Of a stretch of 64,000 nt of DNA, positions 24,447-32,642 are shown one piece after another. Made by a program: the position numbers and the translations under genes. Location of the stretch: positions 682,001 to 746,000 of the forward strand of contig NZ_SMBX01000001.1 in the NCBI RefSeq assembly GCF_004342005.1, given 5' to 3'. Source of the DNA: Paracandidimonas soli (GTDB lineage Bacteria; Pseudomonadota; Gammaproteobacteria; Burkholderiales; Burkholderiaceae_B). Numbering within the stretch: the stretch's first letter is position 1; every line of letters starts with the position of its first letter. The notes beneath the pieces were generated by a model. The model had not been told where the DNA came from. It searched no databases and saw only the letters and a program-made list of their open reading frames with translations.

Positions 24447-25398
24447 GAACGTCGGGACGGGGCGATGGCTGCCGCGCCTGCGGCACCGGCGTGACTGGCA
24501 GAGCGTGGCCTATATGCTGGCGTTTCCCGCGCTGGCGGGCTGGCAGTGGGTGCACGGCTTCGTCTGGTGGATGTACGGACTGCTGCTGTTCCTGACGCTG
24601 GGCGTGGGCGTCATACACCACAACCACACGCATTTGCGCATGTGGCGCAATCGCCGGCTGAATCGCCTGACCGATTTCTGGCTGACCTTGCTGCAGGGGC
24701 ATCCCACGTGTGTGTTCTGGCCGTCGCACGTGGCCAACCATCATCGCCACAAGCATGGCGAGAAGGACGTCACGCGCACCTATCGCTTCGGCGATACCAA
24801 CCATCTGTGGGGCTATCTGTGGCATCCGTTCCAGGCGGTCGGCGCGCTGTATCCGCATATCTTCCGCTGGCTGGGCAGCCTGCGCCGGCACTGGCCGGGC
24901 GTGTGGCGCTATTGCCTGCTGCAGTACGTGGCGTGGCTCGGTTCGTGGTCTGTGCTGTTGTGGATGGATCCGGGTAAGGCCTTGCTGTTCGTGATCCTGC
25001 CGCAATTGCATGGGCTGCACTGGCTGCTGGCCACCAATTACCTGCAGCATGCGCATGCCGATGGCTCCCATGCCAGCAGGCACGGCGTGCCCCAGTTGAA
25101 CTATGCGCGCAATTTCGAAGGGCTGGTCAATCCGCTGCTGTTCAATATCGGCCTGCATACTGCGCATCACGAGCATTCCCGCGCGCACTGGTCGAAGCTG
25201 ACGCGCCTGCATGCCGAGCGCTATCGCCACAGGGTGCATCCGGCGCTGAACGAACGCGGCCTTCTTCCCTATATGTTCCGTACTTTCTGGCTCGGCCTGG
25301 CGTTGCCCGGATGCCGCAGCCGTTCGCTGATGCCGGACTCGTCCGCGGACGCAACACCATCTTCCCAACAGGAGCTTTCCCATGCCCGTCGTTTTTGA
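24436..25398 (+). CDS. Membrane fatty acid desaturase family protein
   Basis: A 320-residue integral-membrane desaturase/hydroxylase. The three histidine clusters are HHNHTH (61-66), SHVANHHRHKH (97-107) and HTAHHEH (241-247), the layout of acyl-lipid desaturases. I selected a GTG start at 24436 because it has a near-perfect AGGAGG at 24424-24429 and because the longer frame upstream only shadows the preceding hydroxylase gene. It overlaps both neighbours (11 bases with the sterol-desaturase-like gene, 17 bases with the ketosynthase gene), so the three are translationally coupled. Confidence 0.85.
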   Translation: MPDENVGTGRWLPRLRHRRDWQSVAYMLAFPALAGWQWVHGFVWWMYGLLLFLTLGVGVIHHNHTHLRMWRNRRLNRLTDFWLTLLQGHPTCVFWPSHVANHHRHKHGEKDVTRTYRFGDTNHLWGYLWHPFQAVGALYPHIFRWLGSLRRHWPGVWRYCLLQYVAWLGSWSVLLWMDPGKALLFVILPQLHGLHWLLATNYLQHAHADGSHASRHGVPQLNYARNFEGLVNPLLFNIGLHTAHHEHSRAHWSKLTRLHAERYRHRVHPALNERGLLPYMFRTFWLGLALPGCRSRSLMPDSSADATPSSQQELSHARRF

Positions 25399-27298
25399 TC
25401 GTGTCTATCTGAAGAGCGCAGGCGCTTTCCTGCCCGGGGAGCCGGTGGACAATGAACGGATGGATGCTTTCGTCGCTCCCCTGAATCGCGCCTCGGGCCG
25501 CATCAAGCAGCGCATCCTCGCGGAAAACGGCATCAAGCAGCGCTACTACGCGCTGGATGAGGTGGGCAATACTGTGTTCACCAATGCCTCCATGGCAGCG
25601 CACGCGGTGCGCGATTGCCTGCAGCGCGCCGGGATCTCGCTAGCCGATGTGTCGCTGCTGGCCAGCGGCTCGTCTGGCGGGGATGCGCTGGTGCCGGGAT
25701 TCGCCAACATGATCCAGGGCGAGCTGGCCGCGCCGCCCATGGAAACGCTGTCGGTGCATGGCGTCTGCGGGGCGGGCGTGTCCGCCATCCAGGCCGTGGC
25801 GCAGGGTATCGAGCTGGGTACGCATGGGCAGGGCGTGGCGGTCGCCAGCGAAATGCCGTCGCGTCTGTTCAAGCGGTCGCGCTTCGCCGCGCAAGGCTAC
25901 GAAGCCGATTTCGATGCGCATTTCCTGCGCTGGATGCTGTCCGATGGCGCTGGCGCATTGCTGCTGGGCGGCAAGCCCCAGGCCGGCGAGGCGCTGCCCG
26001 GCGGCTTGCGCATCCGCTTGAAGTGGATCCACCAGCGATCATTTTCCGGGGATTATCCGGTCTGCATGCAGATGGGGCTGACGGCCGACCGCAAGCAAGG
26101 GCACCTGGATTACGCGTCATGGTCGGAAGCCGAAGCCGCCGGCGCCTTGTCGCTGCGCCAGGACATCCGCCTGCTGCCGCACCTGTTCGATATCGGCATC
26201 CATGAGTACGCCACGCTGGTGCGGGATGGCTGGGTCGATCCGGCCAGGGTGTCGCATTTTCTGTGTCATTACTCCTCCGAGAAATTCATTCCCGTGGTGG
26301 ACAACCTGATGCAGAAAGCGGGGCTGTCCATCCCGCGCGAGCGCTGGTACAACAACCTGGCGTGGCGCGGCAATACGGGCGCGGCATCCATCCTGATCAT
26401 GTTGTCCGAGTTCCTGCAGACGCGCCAGTTGGCCGCCGGCGAGCAGATCTTCTGCTACGTGCCGGAGTCGGGGCGATTCACGGCGGCCTATCTGCTGTTC
26501 GAGGTGGAAGATGCGTCCGCCGACGCGGCGCCGGGCGAACCGCTTGGCCGGGTTGCCGTCGCACAGCCGCATCGCGCTGCCGATCTCGACGAGATTGCGC
26601 CGCCGCACGATCCGGCCAAGGCGCCGGAAGGCCTGGGACCGCTGCTGGCCGAACTGGCCGCCATCTGGCACGACTACCGCTCCAGGGTCTGGCGCACGCC
26701 GCTGGTGCGCAGCGTGCGCGAGCGAGCCATCGATCCCCCGGGCTATGTCAACTGGATGGCGAACTGGATTCCCCAGGTGCGAGAAGGCTCGCGCTGGATG
26801 CGCGAGGCGGCGGCATCTTTGTCGGAGACCTACGCGCCGCTGGCGGCCTTGATCGAGCTGCACGCGGGCGACGAGCAGGACGATTTCAATGTGTTGTTCA
26901 ATGATTACCGCAAGGCCGGGGGGCAGGCGGAGAGCATCGAGCAATTGCGGCGCAATCCGGGCGGCGAGGCCTTGAATGCCTATCTGCATGCCCTGGCCGC
27001 CAGGAAGGATCCGATCGGCCTGCTGGGCGCCATCTACATCATCGAGGGCACCGGCCAGCGCATCGTGCCGGCCCTGCTGCCGCTGCTGCGCGCTACGCTG
27101 CCTCTGTCTCCGGATGCCTTCCGCTTCCTGGAGTACCATGGCATGAACGACGAACACCATCTGGAACGCTGGCTGTCGGCGGTCACGATCGCTCTGGCGT
27201 GCGACGACCGGGGCCGGGTCGAGCGCAGCATTGCCGAAACGGCGCGCCGCACCGCTGCGCTGTACCTGATGCAGTTCCAGCACGTAACCGAGTCCTGA
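25382..27298 (+). CDS. Ketosynthase III-like domain fused to haem-oxygenase-like di-iron domain
   Basis: A 638-residue two-domain protein. Residues 1-375 are a FabH-like thiolase fold with the full Cys-His-Asn triad: C129 (VHGVCGAGVSA), H296 (FLCHYSSEKF) and N331 (RGNTGAASI). After a Pro/Ala/Asp-rich linker (376-415), residues 420-630 are all helical and resemble the haem-oxygenase-like di-iron oxidase/oxygenase superfamily. Candidate iron ligands are E492 (ALIELHAGDE), E555 (IYIIEGTGQR) and the HxxxDxxH motif H586-D590-H593. FabH-type enzymes condense an acyl-CoA with a carrier-bound extender. Di-iron members of the second fold oxidise or decarboxylate fatty acids (UndA) or amino acids. The fusion suggests making and then oxidising an acyl product, but this is inference. 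Confidence 0.82.
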   Translation: MPVVFDRVYLKSAGAFLPGEPVDNERMDAFVAPLNRASGRIKQRILAENGIKQRYYALDEVGNTVFTNASMAAHAVRDCLQRAGISLADVSLLASGSSGGDALVPGFANMIQGELAAPPMETLSVHGVCGAGVSAIQAVAQGIELGTHGQGVAVASEMPSRLFKRSRFAAQGYEADFDAHFLRWMLSDGAGALLLGGKPQAGEALPGGLRIRLKWIHQRSFSGDYPVCMQMGLTADRKQGHLDYASWSEAEAAGALSLRQDIRLLPHLFDIGIHEYATLVRDGWVDPARVSHFLCHYSSEKFIPVVDNLMQKAGLSIPRERWYNNLAWRGNTGAASILIMLSEFLQTRQLAAGEQIFCYVPESGRFTAAYLLFEVEDASADAAPGEPLGRVAVAQPHRAADLDEIAPPHDPAKAPEGLGPLLAELAAIWHDYRSRVWRTPLVRSVRERAIDPPGYVNWMANWIPQVREGSRWMREAAASLSETYAPLAALIELHAGDEQDDFNVLFNDYRKAGGQAESIEQLRRNPGGEALNAYLHALAARKDPIGLLGAIYIIEGTGQRIVPALLPLLRATLPLSPDAFRFLEYHGMNDEHHLERWLSAVTIALACDDRGRVERSIAETARRTAALYLMQFQHVTES

Positions 27299-27309
27299 AG
27301 GAAAAAAGC

Positions 27310-28203
27310 ATGAGCAAAACGCCGGACTTCCTGGCCCAGGGCCATGATCCGCAGGATCCCAACCCCTGGCTGGCATCCTACCTGGACAACAGCACGCCGC
27401 TGCCGGACCACGTCAAGCAGGCATGGCTGGTCGACTCCAGCTCGGGTTCGCGCCAATACCTGCTGCCTTTCCTGCGACCGCTGGCCCGGGCAATGATCAT
27501 CCTGATCCAGATCGTCAAGACCTTCATCCCGCGCCGCTGGCAGCAGTCGGCGCTGCTGCACCGCATCCTGGTCTGGGGCCTGAAGCGCTTCGTGTCGCCG
27601 GAAGCCAACTGGCTGATCCTGCGGCATTTCCATCTGGGGGCGCAGATACTGGCGTTCATCGGCAGGAACTCGCCCGCGCCCATCGAGACTTCGCCGCTGG
27701 AGCCGCTGTGCATCGAAGACCTGCGCGACCACCTGTTCGTCAAGCATGACATCAATCTGTACAACTTCGTGATCCGCCTGAACCAGGCGCTGCGCGATGC
27801 CGGTCTCGAAATGCATGCGCCGGAACGGCTGGATTTCTCCATGCTGCGGGAGCCGCCGCTGGCGCTGGAGGGCATGCCGCGCGGGAAAACGAATGTGCTG
27901 GACTTGCAGAGCGCCATCGAGCTGTTCACGCCGCTGTACCAGTTGCTGCTGACCGACAATGACTTCTGGCGCGCCGCGAATTCGCTGCAGCTGGACGAGA
28001 CCATCGGCATCTATGCCGCGCAGTTGCTGCGGGCGCCGGAACACCTCATCCTGGTGAACAACAAGCACCCGCTGGTGCCGCTGTCCACGCTGCGCGCGGG
28101 ACATCGCCTGGTGCTGCACGGCCTGTCGAGCGAAATGCTGCACAGCCTGCTCATGGAGAAGAAGCGGGAGCAGGAGGAAGCCGATCAGGAGGCTGCTCCA
28201 TAG
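27310..28203 (+). CDS. Unrecognised protein of the ketosynthase operon
   Basis: A 297-residue protein that I cannot assign to a family. Residues 50-90 contain moderately hydrophobic stretches (LARAMIILIQIVKTFIP and LLHRILVWGLKRFV) that could lie on or in a membrane. The middle has a conserved-looking block (DHLFVKHDINLYNFVIRLNQ), and residues 285-297 are highly charged (EKKREQEEADQEA). No cofactor or nucleotide motif is visible. It starts 11 bases after the ketosynthase gene with AAGGAAAAAA as RBS and ends just before a strong terminator, so it is the last gene of the operon and presumably assists the lipid-modifying enzymes. Confidence 0.7.
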   Translation: MSKTPDFLAQGHDPQDPNPWLASYLDNSTPLPDHVKQAWLVDSSSGSRQYLLPFLRPLARAMIILIQIVKTFIPRRWQQSALLHRILVWGLKRFVSPEANWLILRHFHLGAQILAFIGRNSPAPIETSPLEPLCIEDLRDHLFVKHDINLYNFVIRLNQALRDAGLEMHAPERLDFSMLREPPLALEGMPRGKTNVLDLQSAIELFTPLYQLLLTDNDFWRAANSLQLDETIGIYAAQLLRAPEHLILVNNKHPLVPLSTLRAGHRLVLHGLSSEMLHSLLMEKKREQEEADQEAAP

Positions 28204-28227
28204 TCTGGCATGACTGAACAAGAATGG

Positions 28228-28268
28228 AAAACGTCCGCCATGCTGCAACTCGCATGGCGGACGTTTTT
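28228..28268 (+). terminator. Rho-independent terminator closing the 23661-28203 operon
   Basis: ACGTCCGCCATG (28231-28242) and CATGGCGGACGT (28253-28264) form a perfect 12-bp stem with a 10-base loop, followed by TTTT. A-rich sequence on the 5' side means it could also stop transcripts from the minus strand. Confidence 0.9.
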
Positions 28269-28351
28269 CATTTCAGGGCAGGGGTTGCCGAATGAGGCCT
28301 GTCGGTTGGTATCGGCGACGGTGTCGTCATGGCGACGAGAGCAAGGTTGTT

Positions 28352-29635
28352 TCAGCCCTTCAACTGCGCGAACACTTGTTCCGCCGCGTCCAGCGTTTCC
28401 TGGATGACGGCGTCATCGTGCGCGGCTGAAACGAAGCCGGCTTCGAATGCCGAGGGAGCGAGATACACGCCCTTGTCCAGCATGGCGTGGAAGAAGCGCT
28501 TGAAGGTTTCGATATCGCTATCGGCCGCCTCGTCCAGCGTGGTCGGGACGGCATCGCGGAAATACAGGCCGAACATTCCGCCGACGTGATCGGCGCAGAA
28601 CGAAACGCCTGCGGCGCGGGCGCGTTCCGTCAGGCCGTTGGCCAGCGTCGCCGACTGCCTGGACAGGAATTCGTAGAAGCCGGGCTTGGCCAGCAACTCC
28701 AGCGTCGCCAGGCCCGCGGCGACGGCAACAGGGTTGCCCGACAGCGTGCCCGCCTGGTAGACGCCGCCCAGGGGGGCCACGTTGTCCATGATGTCGGCGC
28801 GGCCGCCGAATGCGCCGACGGGCATGCCGCCGCCGATCACCTTGGCCAGCGTGGTCAGGTCCGGAGTGATGCCGGTCAGTCCCTGCACGCCCTGCGGGCC
28901 TACGCGGAAACCGGTCATGACTTCGTCGAAGATCAGCAGGGCGCCGTGCCGGGTGCAAAGCGTGCGCAGGCCCTCCAGGAAGCCGGCGGCGGGCTTGACC
29001 AGGTTCATGTTGCCGGCGATGGGCTCGACGATGATACAGGCGATGTCGTCTCCGTGCGTGGCGAACGCGGCTTCGACGGAAGCGAGATCGTTGTAGTTCA
29101 GCACCAGGGTATGGCGGATGAACTCTTCAGGCACGCCCGAGGAGGTGGGATTGCCGAAGGTCAGCATGCCCGAGCCGGCCTTGACCAGCAGGCTGTCGGC
29201 GTGGCCGTGGTAGCAGCCTTCGAACTTGATGATCTTGTTGCGGCCCGTGTGGCCGCGCGCAAGGCGGATGGCCGACATGGTGGCCTCGGTGCCGGAGCTG
29301 ACCAGGCGCACCTTCTCTATCGAGGGCAGGCGCGCCGCAATGACTTCGGCGATCTCGATCTCGCCTTCGGTAGGCGCGCCGAACGACAGTCCATGCACGG
29401 CGGCTTCCTGCACGACCCGGACGATTTCAGGATGCGCGTGGCCCAGGATGGCCGGCCCCCATGAGCCGACATAGTCGATATAGCGCGTGTCGTCGGCATC
29501 CCATACGTAAGGCCCATGCGCGCGCTGGATGAAGCGCGGCGTGCCGCCGACGGAGCGGAAGGCGCGGACGGGGGAGTTGACGCCGCCGGGGATGGTCCGG
29601 CTGGCGCGTTCGAACAATTGGTCGTTGCGGGACAT
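28352..29635 (-). CDS. hemL: Glutamate-1-semialdehyde 2,1-aminomutase
   Basis: A 427-residue PLP enzyme of the C5 haem pathway that converts glutamate-1-semialdehyde to 5-aminolevulinate. Landmarks are [20 protein letters not shown] at the N-terminus, [20 protein letters not shown], the cofactor aspartate in [14 protein letters not shown] and the lysine loop [18 protein letters not shown]. Full length for HemL. It is transcribed towards the terminator at 28228-28268, convergent with the ketosynthase operon. thiE lies upstream on the same strand. Confidence 0.96.
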   Translation of the reverse strand: MSRNDQLFERASRTIPGGVNSPVRAFRSVGGTPRFIQRAHGPYVWDADDTRYIDYVGSWGPAILGHAHPEIVRVVQEAAVHGLSFGAPTEGEIEIAEVIAARLPSIEKVRLVSSGTEATMSAIRLARGHTGRNKIIKFEGCYHGHADSLLVKAGSGMLTFGNPTSSGVPEEFIRHTLVLNYNDLASVEAAFATHGDDIACIIVEPIAGNMNLVKPAAGFLEGLRTLCTRHGALLIFDEVMTGFRVGPQGVQGLTGITPDLTTLAKVIGGGMPVGAFGGRADIMDNVAPLGGVYQAGTLSGNPVAVAAGLATLELLAKPGFYEFLSRQSATLANGLTERARAAGVSFCADHVGGMFGLYFRDAVPTTLDEAADSDIETFKRFFHAMLDKGVYLAPSAFEAGFVSAAHDDAVIQETLDAAEQVFAQLKG

Positions 29636-29730
29636 GGGGCAGACTCGCGATCTTGATCTTGTGAATGGGAAAACGGCGTGCGGTACGGCATGCCGCCCGC
29701 GACAACCCTATAGCATAGCCCTTTATGGAG

Positions 29731-30399
29731 TCAGGCGACAAAAAGCTGCCTGCAGGCCAACGCCGTCCGGCGTATGTCCGGCGTGTCGAACAGCCCCTGG
29801 ATCATGGCCAGGCTGTCGGCGCCAGCCTCTACCACAGGCGCGGCGTTGTGTTCGGTGATGCCGCCGATGACGACGACACCCGGCCGTGTGCCGTCCTGCC
29901 GGGCGGCTTCGGCAAGGGAGCGCCCCTGGCGGATTTGCTCCAGCGTGACGCGCACAGCGCCAGGCTTGGTGGAAGAAGGATAGACGGCGCCGAAGGCGAT
30001 GTAGTCGGCGCCATCGGCAATGGCCTGTTGCGCCAGCGCGGGGTCGTTGTAGCAGGACTTGCCCAGGATCATGCCATCGCCTAGCTCTGCTCTGGCCTGG
30101 CGTAGTTCGCCGTCATCGCGGCCCAGGTGCACGCCGTCTGCACCCACGGCCGCGGCGAGCTTCCAGTCGTCGTTGACGAGGAACAGCACGCCGAGCGAGC
30201 GGCACAGCGCGCCGATCTCCAGGGCCTGGCTGCGGCTGCTGGCGGCATCGAGCGTTTTCCGGCGCCACTGCAGGGCGGTCATGCCGCCCGAGGCCGCCTG
30301 TTCGATCGCCAGGGCCAGGCGGTCGAGTTCCGGCCATTCGGGCGTCAGCCCATAGACGCCTTTGGGAAAACGGGGAATTGCGCTGGAAGTGGATGTCAT
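29731..30399 (-). CDS. thiE: Thiamine-phosphate synthase
   Basis: A 222-residue TIM-barrel enzyme that joins HMP-pyrophosphate to thiazole phosphate. Motifs are GGMTALQWRRKTLDA, FLVNDDWKLAAAVGADGVHLGRDDGE, YIAFGAVYPSSTKPGA (phosphate and pyrimidine binding) and VVIGGITEHNA. It lies 6 bases after the thiD-like gene, forming a thiamine pair; a distant thiL is at 51625. Confidence 0.92.
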   Translation of the reverse strand: MTSTSSAIPRFPKGVYGLTPEWPELDRLALAIEQAASGGMTALQWRRKTLDAASSRSQALEIGALCRSLGVLFLVNDDWKLAAAVGADGVHLGRDDGELRQARAELGDGMILGKSCYNDPALAQQAIADGADYIAFGAVYPSSTKPGAVRVTLEQIRQGRSLAEAARQDGTRPGVVVIGGITEHNAAPVVEAGADSLAMIQGLFDTPDIRRTALACRQLFVA

Positions 30400-30405
30400 G
30401 GCGAT

Positions 30406-31197
30406 TCAGGCGCTGCGGTTGATCAGTCGATTGCCCATGCCGGGCTGGAATGTGTGGCGGGTCAGCTCGCCCGAGGACGCAACGGCCTGCTTGACGGCTT
30501 GCGGCATCGGCAGGCCCTGGGCCGTATTGGCGGCGATGGCGGCGACCAGGGGGCCGTCGGGGTCGCTCAGGCGGGCGACGGGGGGAGTCCATGGCCAGTG
30601 GAAGGTGTCGTTGTCCTGGCTGCTCAGCAGATAGCTGTGCTGTCCCTGGCGCAGCGGCGCCGCCGTGCTCAGCGCCCAGGAGGCGCCATGATCGAGCAGG
30701 ATCTGCTGGGGGTCGTTGTTGCCGGGAAGCATGCCCTGCGTGCGCCATTGCTCCAGCAGCGTATGATCGGCGATAGCGATGTCCGTCTGCGGCAGCAGCA
30801 GCTCCAGGATGGCGGCCAGCGTATCGTCGGGATCCGCCCCTTCCATCAGGCTTTCGTCGGGCAGCTTGCCCAGGTGCAGCACCAGGGGGACATCGGTGTA
30901 GTCTGCGGCGATCTGGGCCAGTACGCTGACGGCCGATGTGGTGTACAGGGGGCCGACGCAGATGGCTTGCACGCGCATGTCTTCCAGCAGCAGGCGGGCC
31001 TGGTCGTCGATCAGTTCGGGAGAGAGCGGATGGATTTCCTCGATGACGGCGGTATCCTGTACATGCAGGGCCGTCAGTACACTGAGTGTGTGGCAGCCCA
31101 GCTTCGTGCTTGTGATGGCGTTGGCCGGGAGGTTGCCCGATCCACTGGGATCGAAAGGGCCGAAGGCAAGAATGACGGGAGGGGAGGCGGCTGGCAC
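30406..31197 (-). CDS. Degenerate ThiD-like phosphomethylpyrimidine kinase
   Basis: A 263-residue ribokinase-fold protein placed directly before thiE. The N-terminal block FGPFDPSGSGNLPANAIT corresponds to the substrate loop of ThiD, and SVLTALHVQDT follows as expected. The C-terminal anion hole, normally GTGC with the catalytic cysteine, is replaced by SDPDG (211-215) ahead of the conserved helix LVAAIAANTAQGLPMPQAV. The fold is therefore ThiD-like, but HMP-phosphate kinase activity is doubtful unless another residue substitutes. Context still supports a thiamine role. Confidence 0.75.
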   Translation of the reverse strand: MPAASPPVILAFGPFDPSGSGNLPANAITSTKLGCHTLSVLTALHVQDTAVIEEIHPLSPELIDDQARLLLEDMRVQAICVGPLYTTSAVSVLAQIAADYTDVPLVLHLGKLPDESLMEGADPDDTLAAILELLLPQTDIAIADHTLLEQWRTQGMLPGNNDPQQILLDHGASWALSTAAPLRQGQHSYLLSSQDNDTFHWPWTPPVARLSDPDGPLVAAIAANTAQGLPMPQAVKQAVASSGELTRHTFQPGMGNRLINRSA

Positions 31198-31355
31198 GGT
31201 GGTGGAATATCTTCTATAGGAATGCGTCGCTTCAGCGCGTCGCTATTGGATTTGATAAAGTTGCCCCTATTTTAATGTAGGCATCCCGTTCGCGCCGATA
31301 CAGGTTTGTTTATAGTAGATGCGATGGGATTTATGAATTTTGCGAGAAATATATT

Positions 31356-31520
31356 ATGCGGACGTGGATGTGTCTGATCTGTGGCTGGATCTATGATGAA
31401 GAAGCGGGTCTGCCCGAAGAAGGGATCGCCCCCGGCACGCGCTGGGAAGATGTCCCTCCCAACTGGGTCTGCCCCGAGTGCGGCGCGCGCAAGGAAGATT
31501 TCGAGCTGATCGAGGTCTGA
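31356..31520 (+). CDS. Rubredoxin
   Basis: A 54-residue iron protein carrying a single Fe(Cys)4 site: CLIC at residues 6-9 and CPEC at 39-42, with the family sequence GWIYDEEAGLPEEGIAPGT between them. It is a one-electron carrier, used for example with alkane hydroxylases or in oxidative-stress defence. The start has a weak RBS (GAGAA). It is divergent from the thiD-like gene and 89 bases ahead of yqgE. Confidence 0.93.
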   Translation: MRTWMCLICGWIYDEEAGLPEEGIAPGTRWEDVPPNWVCPECGARKEDFELIEV

Positions 31521-31609
31521 GCGCGGCGCGAAGCCCGGGTGTGGCGGTCCGTTTCGGGTCATCCATGCCTGGCGCAGTGTAGGGTACTTTTCAACAGGAG
31601 GAATCAACC

Positions 31610-32200
31610 ATGAGTGCGACAGTGGAACAAGACGCCACGGGGCGTGTGGATTTCTCCGGGCAGTTTCTGGTAGCGATGCCGGGCGTGGTATCCGGCTCGC
31701 TGGCCAATACAGTCATCTATGTGTGCGAGCATAATGAAAACGGCGCGCTGGGCCTGGTGATCAACCGCCCGACGGATCTGACGGTGGGGGATCTGCTCAA
31801 GCGCATCGAACTGGAGCCCGCACAGGAAGGCTCCGCCTCGCAGCAGGCGCCGGTCTTTTTCGGCGGCCCGGTGCAGACCGACCGCGGCTTCGTGCTGCAC
31901 GAGCCGGCGGGCGAATACAACTCCAGCATCCATCTCGGCAACCTGGCGCTGACCACCTCGCGCGATGTGCTGCAGGATGTCTCCCAGGGCAAGGGGCCGG
32001 GCCGCGTGCTGGTGACGCTGGGCTACGCGGGCTGGGGAGCAGGGCAGCTGGAAAGCGAGATGGCGCAGAATGCGTGGCTGAACGTGTCCTCCTCGGAGGA
32101 TATCCTGTTCGACGTGCCGTCCGAGCAGCGCTATTCCGCGGCTCTGGCCAAGCTGGGCATCGATCCGCTGATGCTCGCAGGCGATGTCGGCCATGCCTGA
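31610..32200 (+). CDS. YqgE/AlgH-family protein
   Basis: A 196-residue UPF0301 protein. The family blocks are visible: FLVAMPGVVSGSLANTVIYV, ENGALGLVINRPTDLTVGDL, PVFFGGPVQTDRGFVLHE and VTLGYAGWGAGQLESEMAQN. The biochemical role is unresolved, although it was first linked with alginate regulation. An AGGAGG precedes the ATG. The last codons overlap ruvX by 8 bases, the conserved yqgE-ruvX pair. Confidence 0.92.
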   Translation: MSATVEQDATGRVDFSGQFLVAMPGVVSGSLANTVIYVCEHNENGALGLVINRPTDLTVGDLLKRIELEPAQEGSASQQAPVFFGGPVQTDRGFVLHEPAGEYNSSIHLGNLALTTSRDVLQDVSQGKGPGRVLVTLGYAGWGAGQLESEMAQNAWLNVSSSEDILFDVPSEQRYSAALAKLGIDPLMLAGDVGHA

Positions 32201-32588
32201 GGAAACCCTGCTGGCATTCGATTACGGGGTAAAGCGTATCGGCGTGGCCATCGGCAACACGCTGACGCGCCAGGCCCGTCCGTTGCGCATACTTTCGCCC
32301 GTCACGCGCGAGCAGCGCTTCGCCCAGCTCGAGGCCTTGCTGCGCGAGTGGCAGCCCGAGCGCGTCATCGTCGGCCTGCCGCTGACCATGGACGGCGAAG
32401 AGCAGTATGCATCACTGCGCTGCCGCCGCTTCGCCAACCAGTTGCACGGCCGTTTCGGCCTGAAGGTGGAACTGGTGGACGAGCGCGGCTCCAGCATGGA
32501 AGCCCAGCAGATGCTGGGCACCAATGCGGCCGATGACGCCATGGCCGCGGCCGTGATATTGCAGCGCTATCTCGACGCGCTGTCCTGA
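32193..32588 (+). CDS. ruvX: YqgF/RuvX family putative pre-16S rRNA nuclease
   Basis: About 131 residues with an RNase-H-like fold. Active-site aspartate and glycine block: LLAFDYGVKRIGVAIGNTL; second block RVIVGLPLTMDGEE; third LVDERGSSMEA; C-terminal acidic AADDAMAAAVILQRYLD. YqgF is reported to process the 5' end of 16S rRNA and was earlier proposed as a Holliday junction resolvase. I prefer the ATG at 32193 (MPEETLL); an in-frame ATG at 32184 is also possible. It overlaps yqgE by 8 bases. Confidence 0.92.
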   Translation: MPEETLLAFDYGVKRIGVAIGNTLTRQARPLRILSPVTREQRFAQLEALLREWQPERVIVGLPLTMDGEEQYASLRCRRFANQLHGRFGLKVELVDERGSSMEAQQMLGTNAADDAMAAAVILQRYLDALS

Positions 32589-32590
32589 TC

Positions 32591-32636
32591 CCCGGGAGTC
32601 TCCCGGGCCCGGGGGACAGGGACGCCAGGACTGGCG
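32591..32636. repeat. Two perfect hairpins in a convergent intergenic gap
   Basis: CCCGGGAG-T-CTCCCGGG (32591-32607) and CGCCAG-GA-CTGGCG (32623-32636) are perfect inverted repeats with tiny loops, lying between the convergent ruvX and Bug genes. There is no T-run, so they may be bidirectional barriers to read-through or mRNA-end stabilisers rather than standard terminators. Confidence 0.5.
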
Positions 32637-32642
32637 GCCTGC

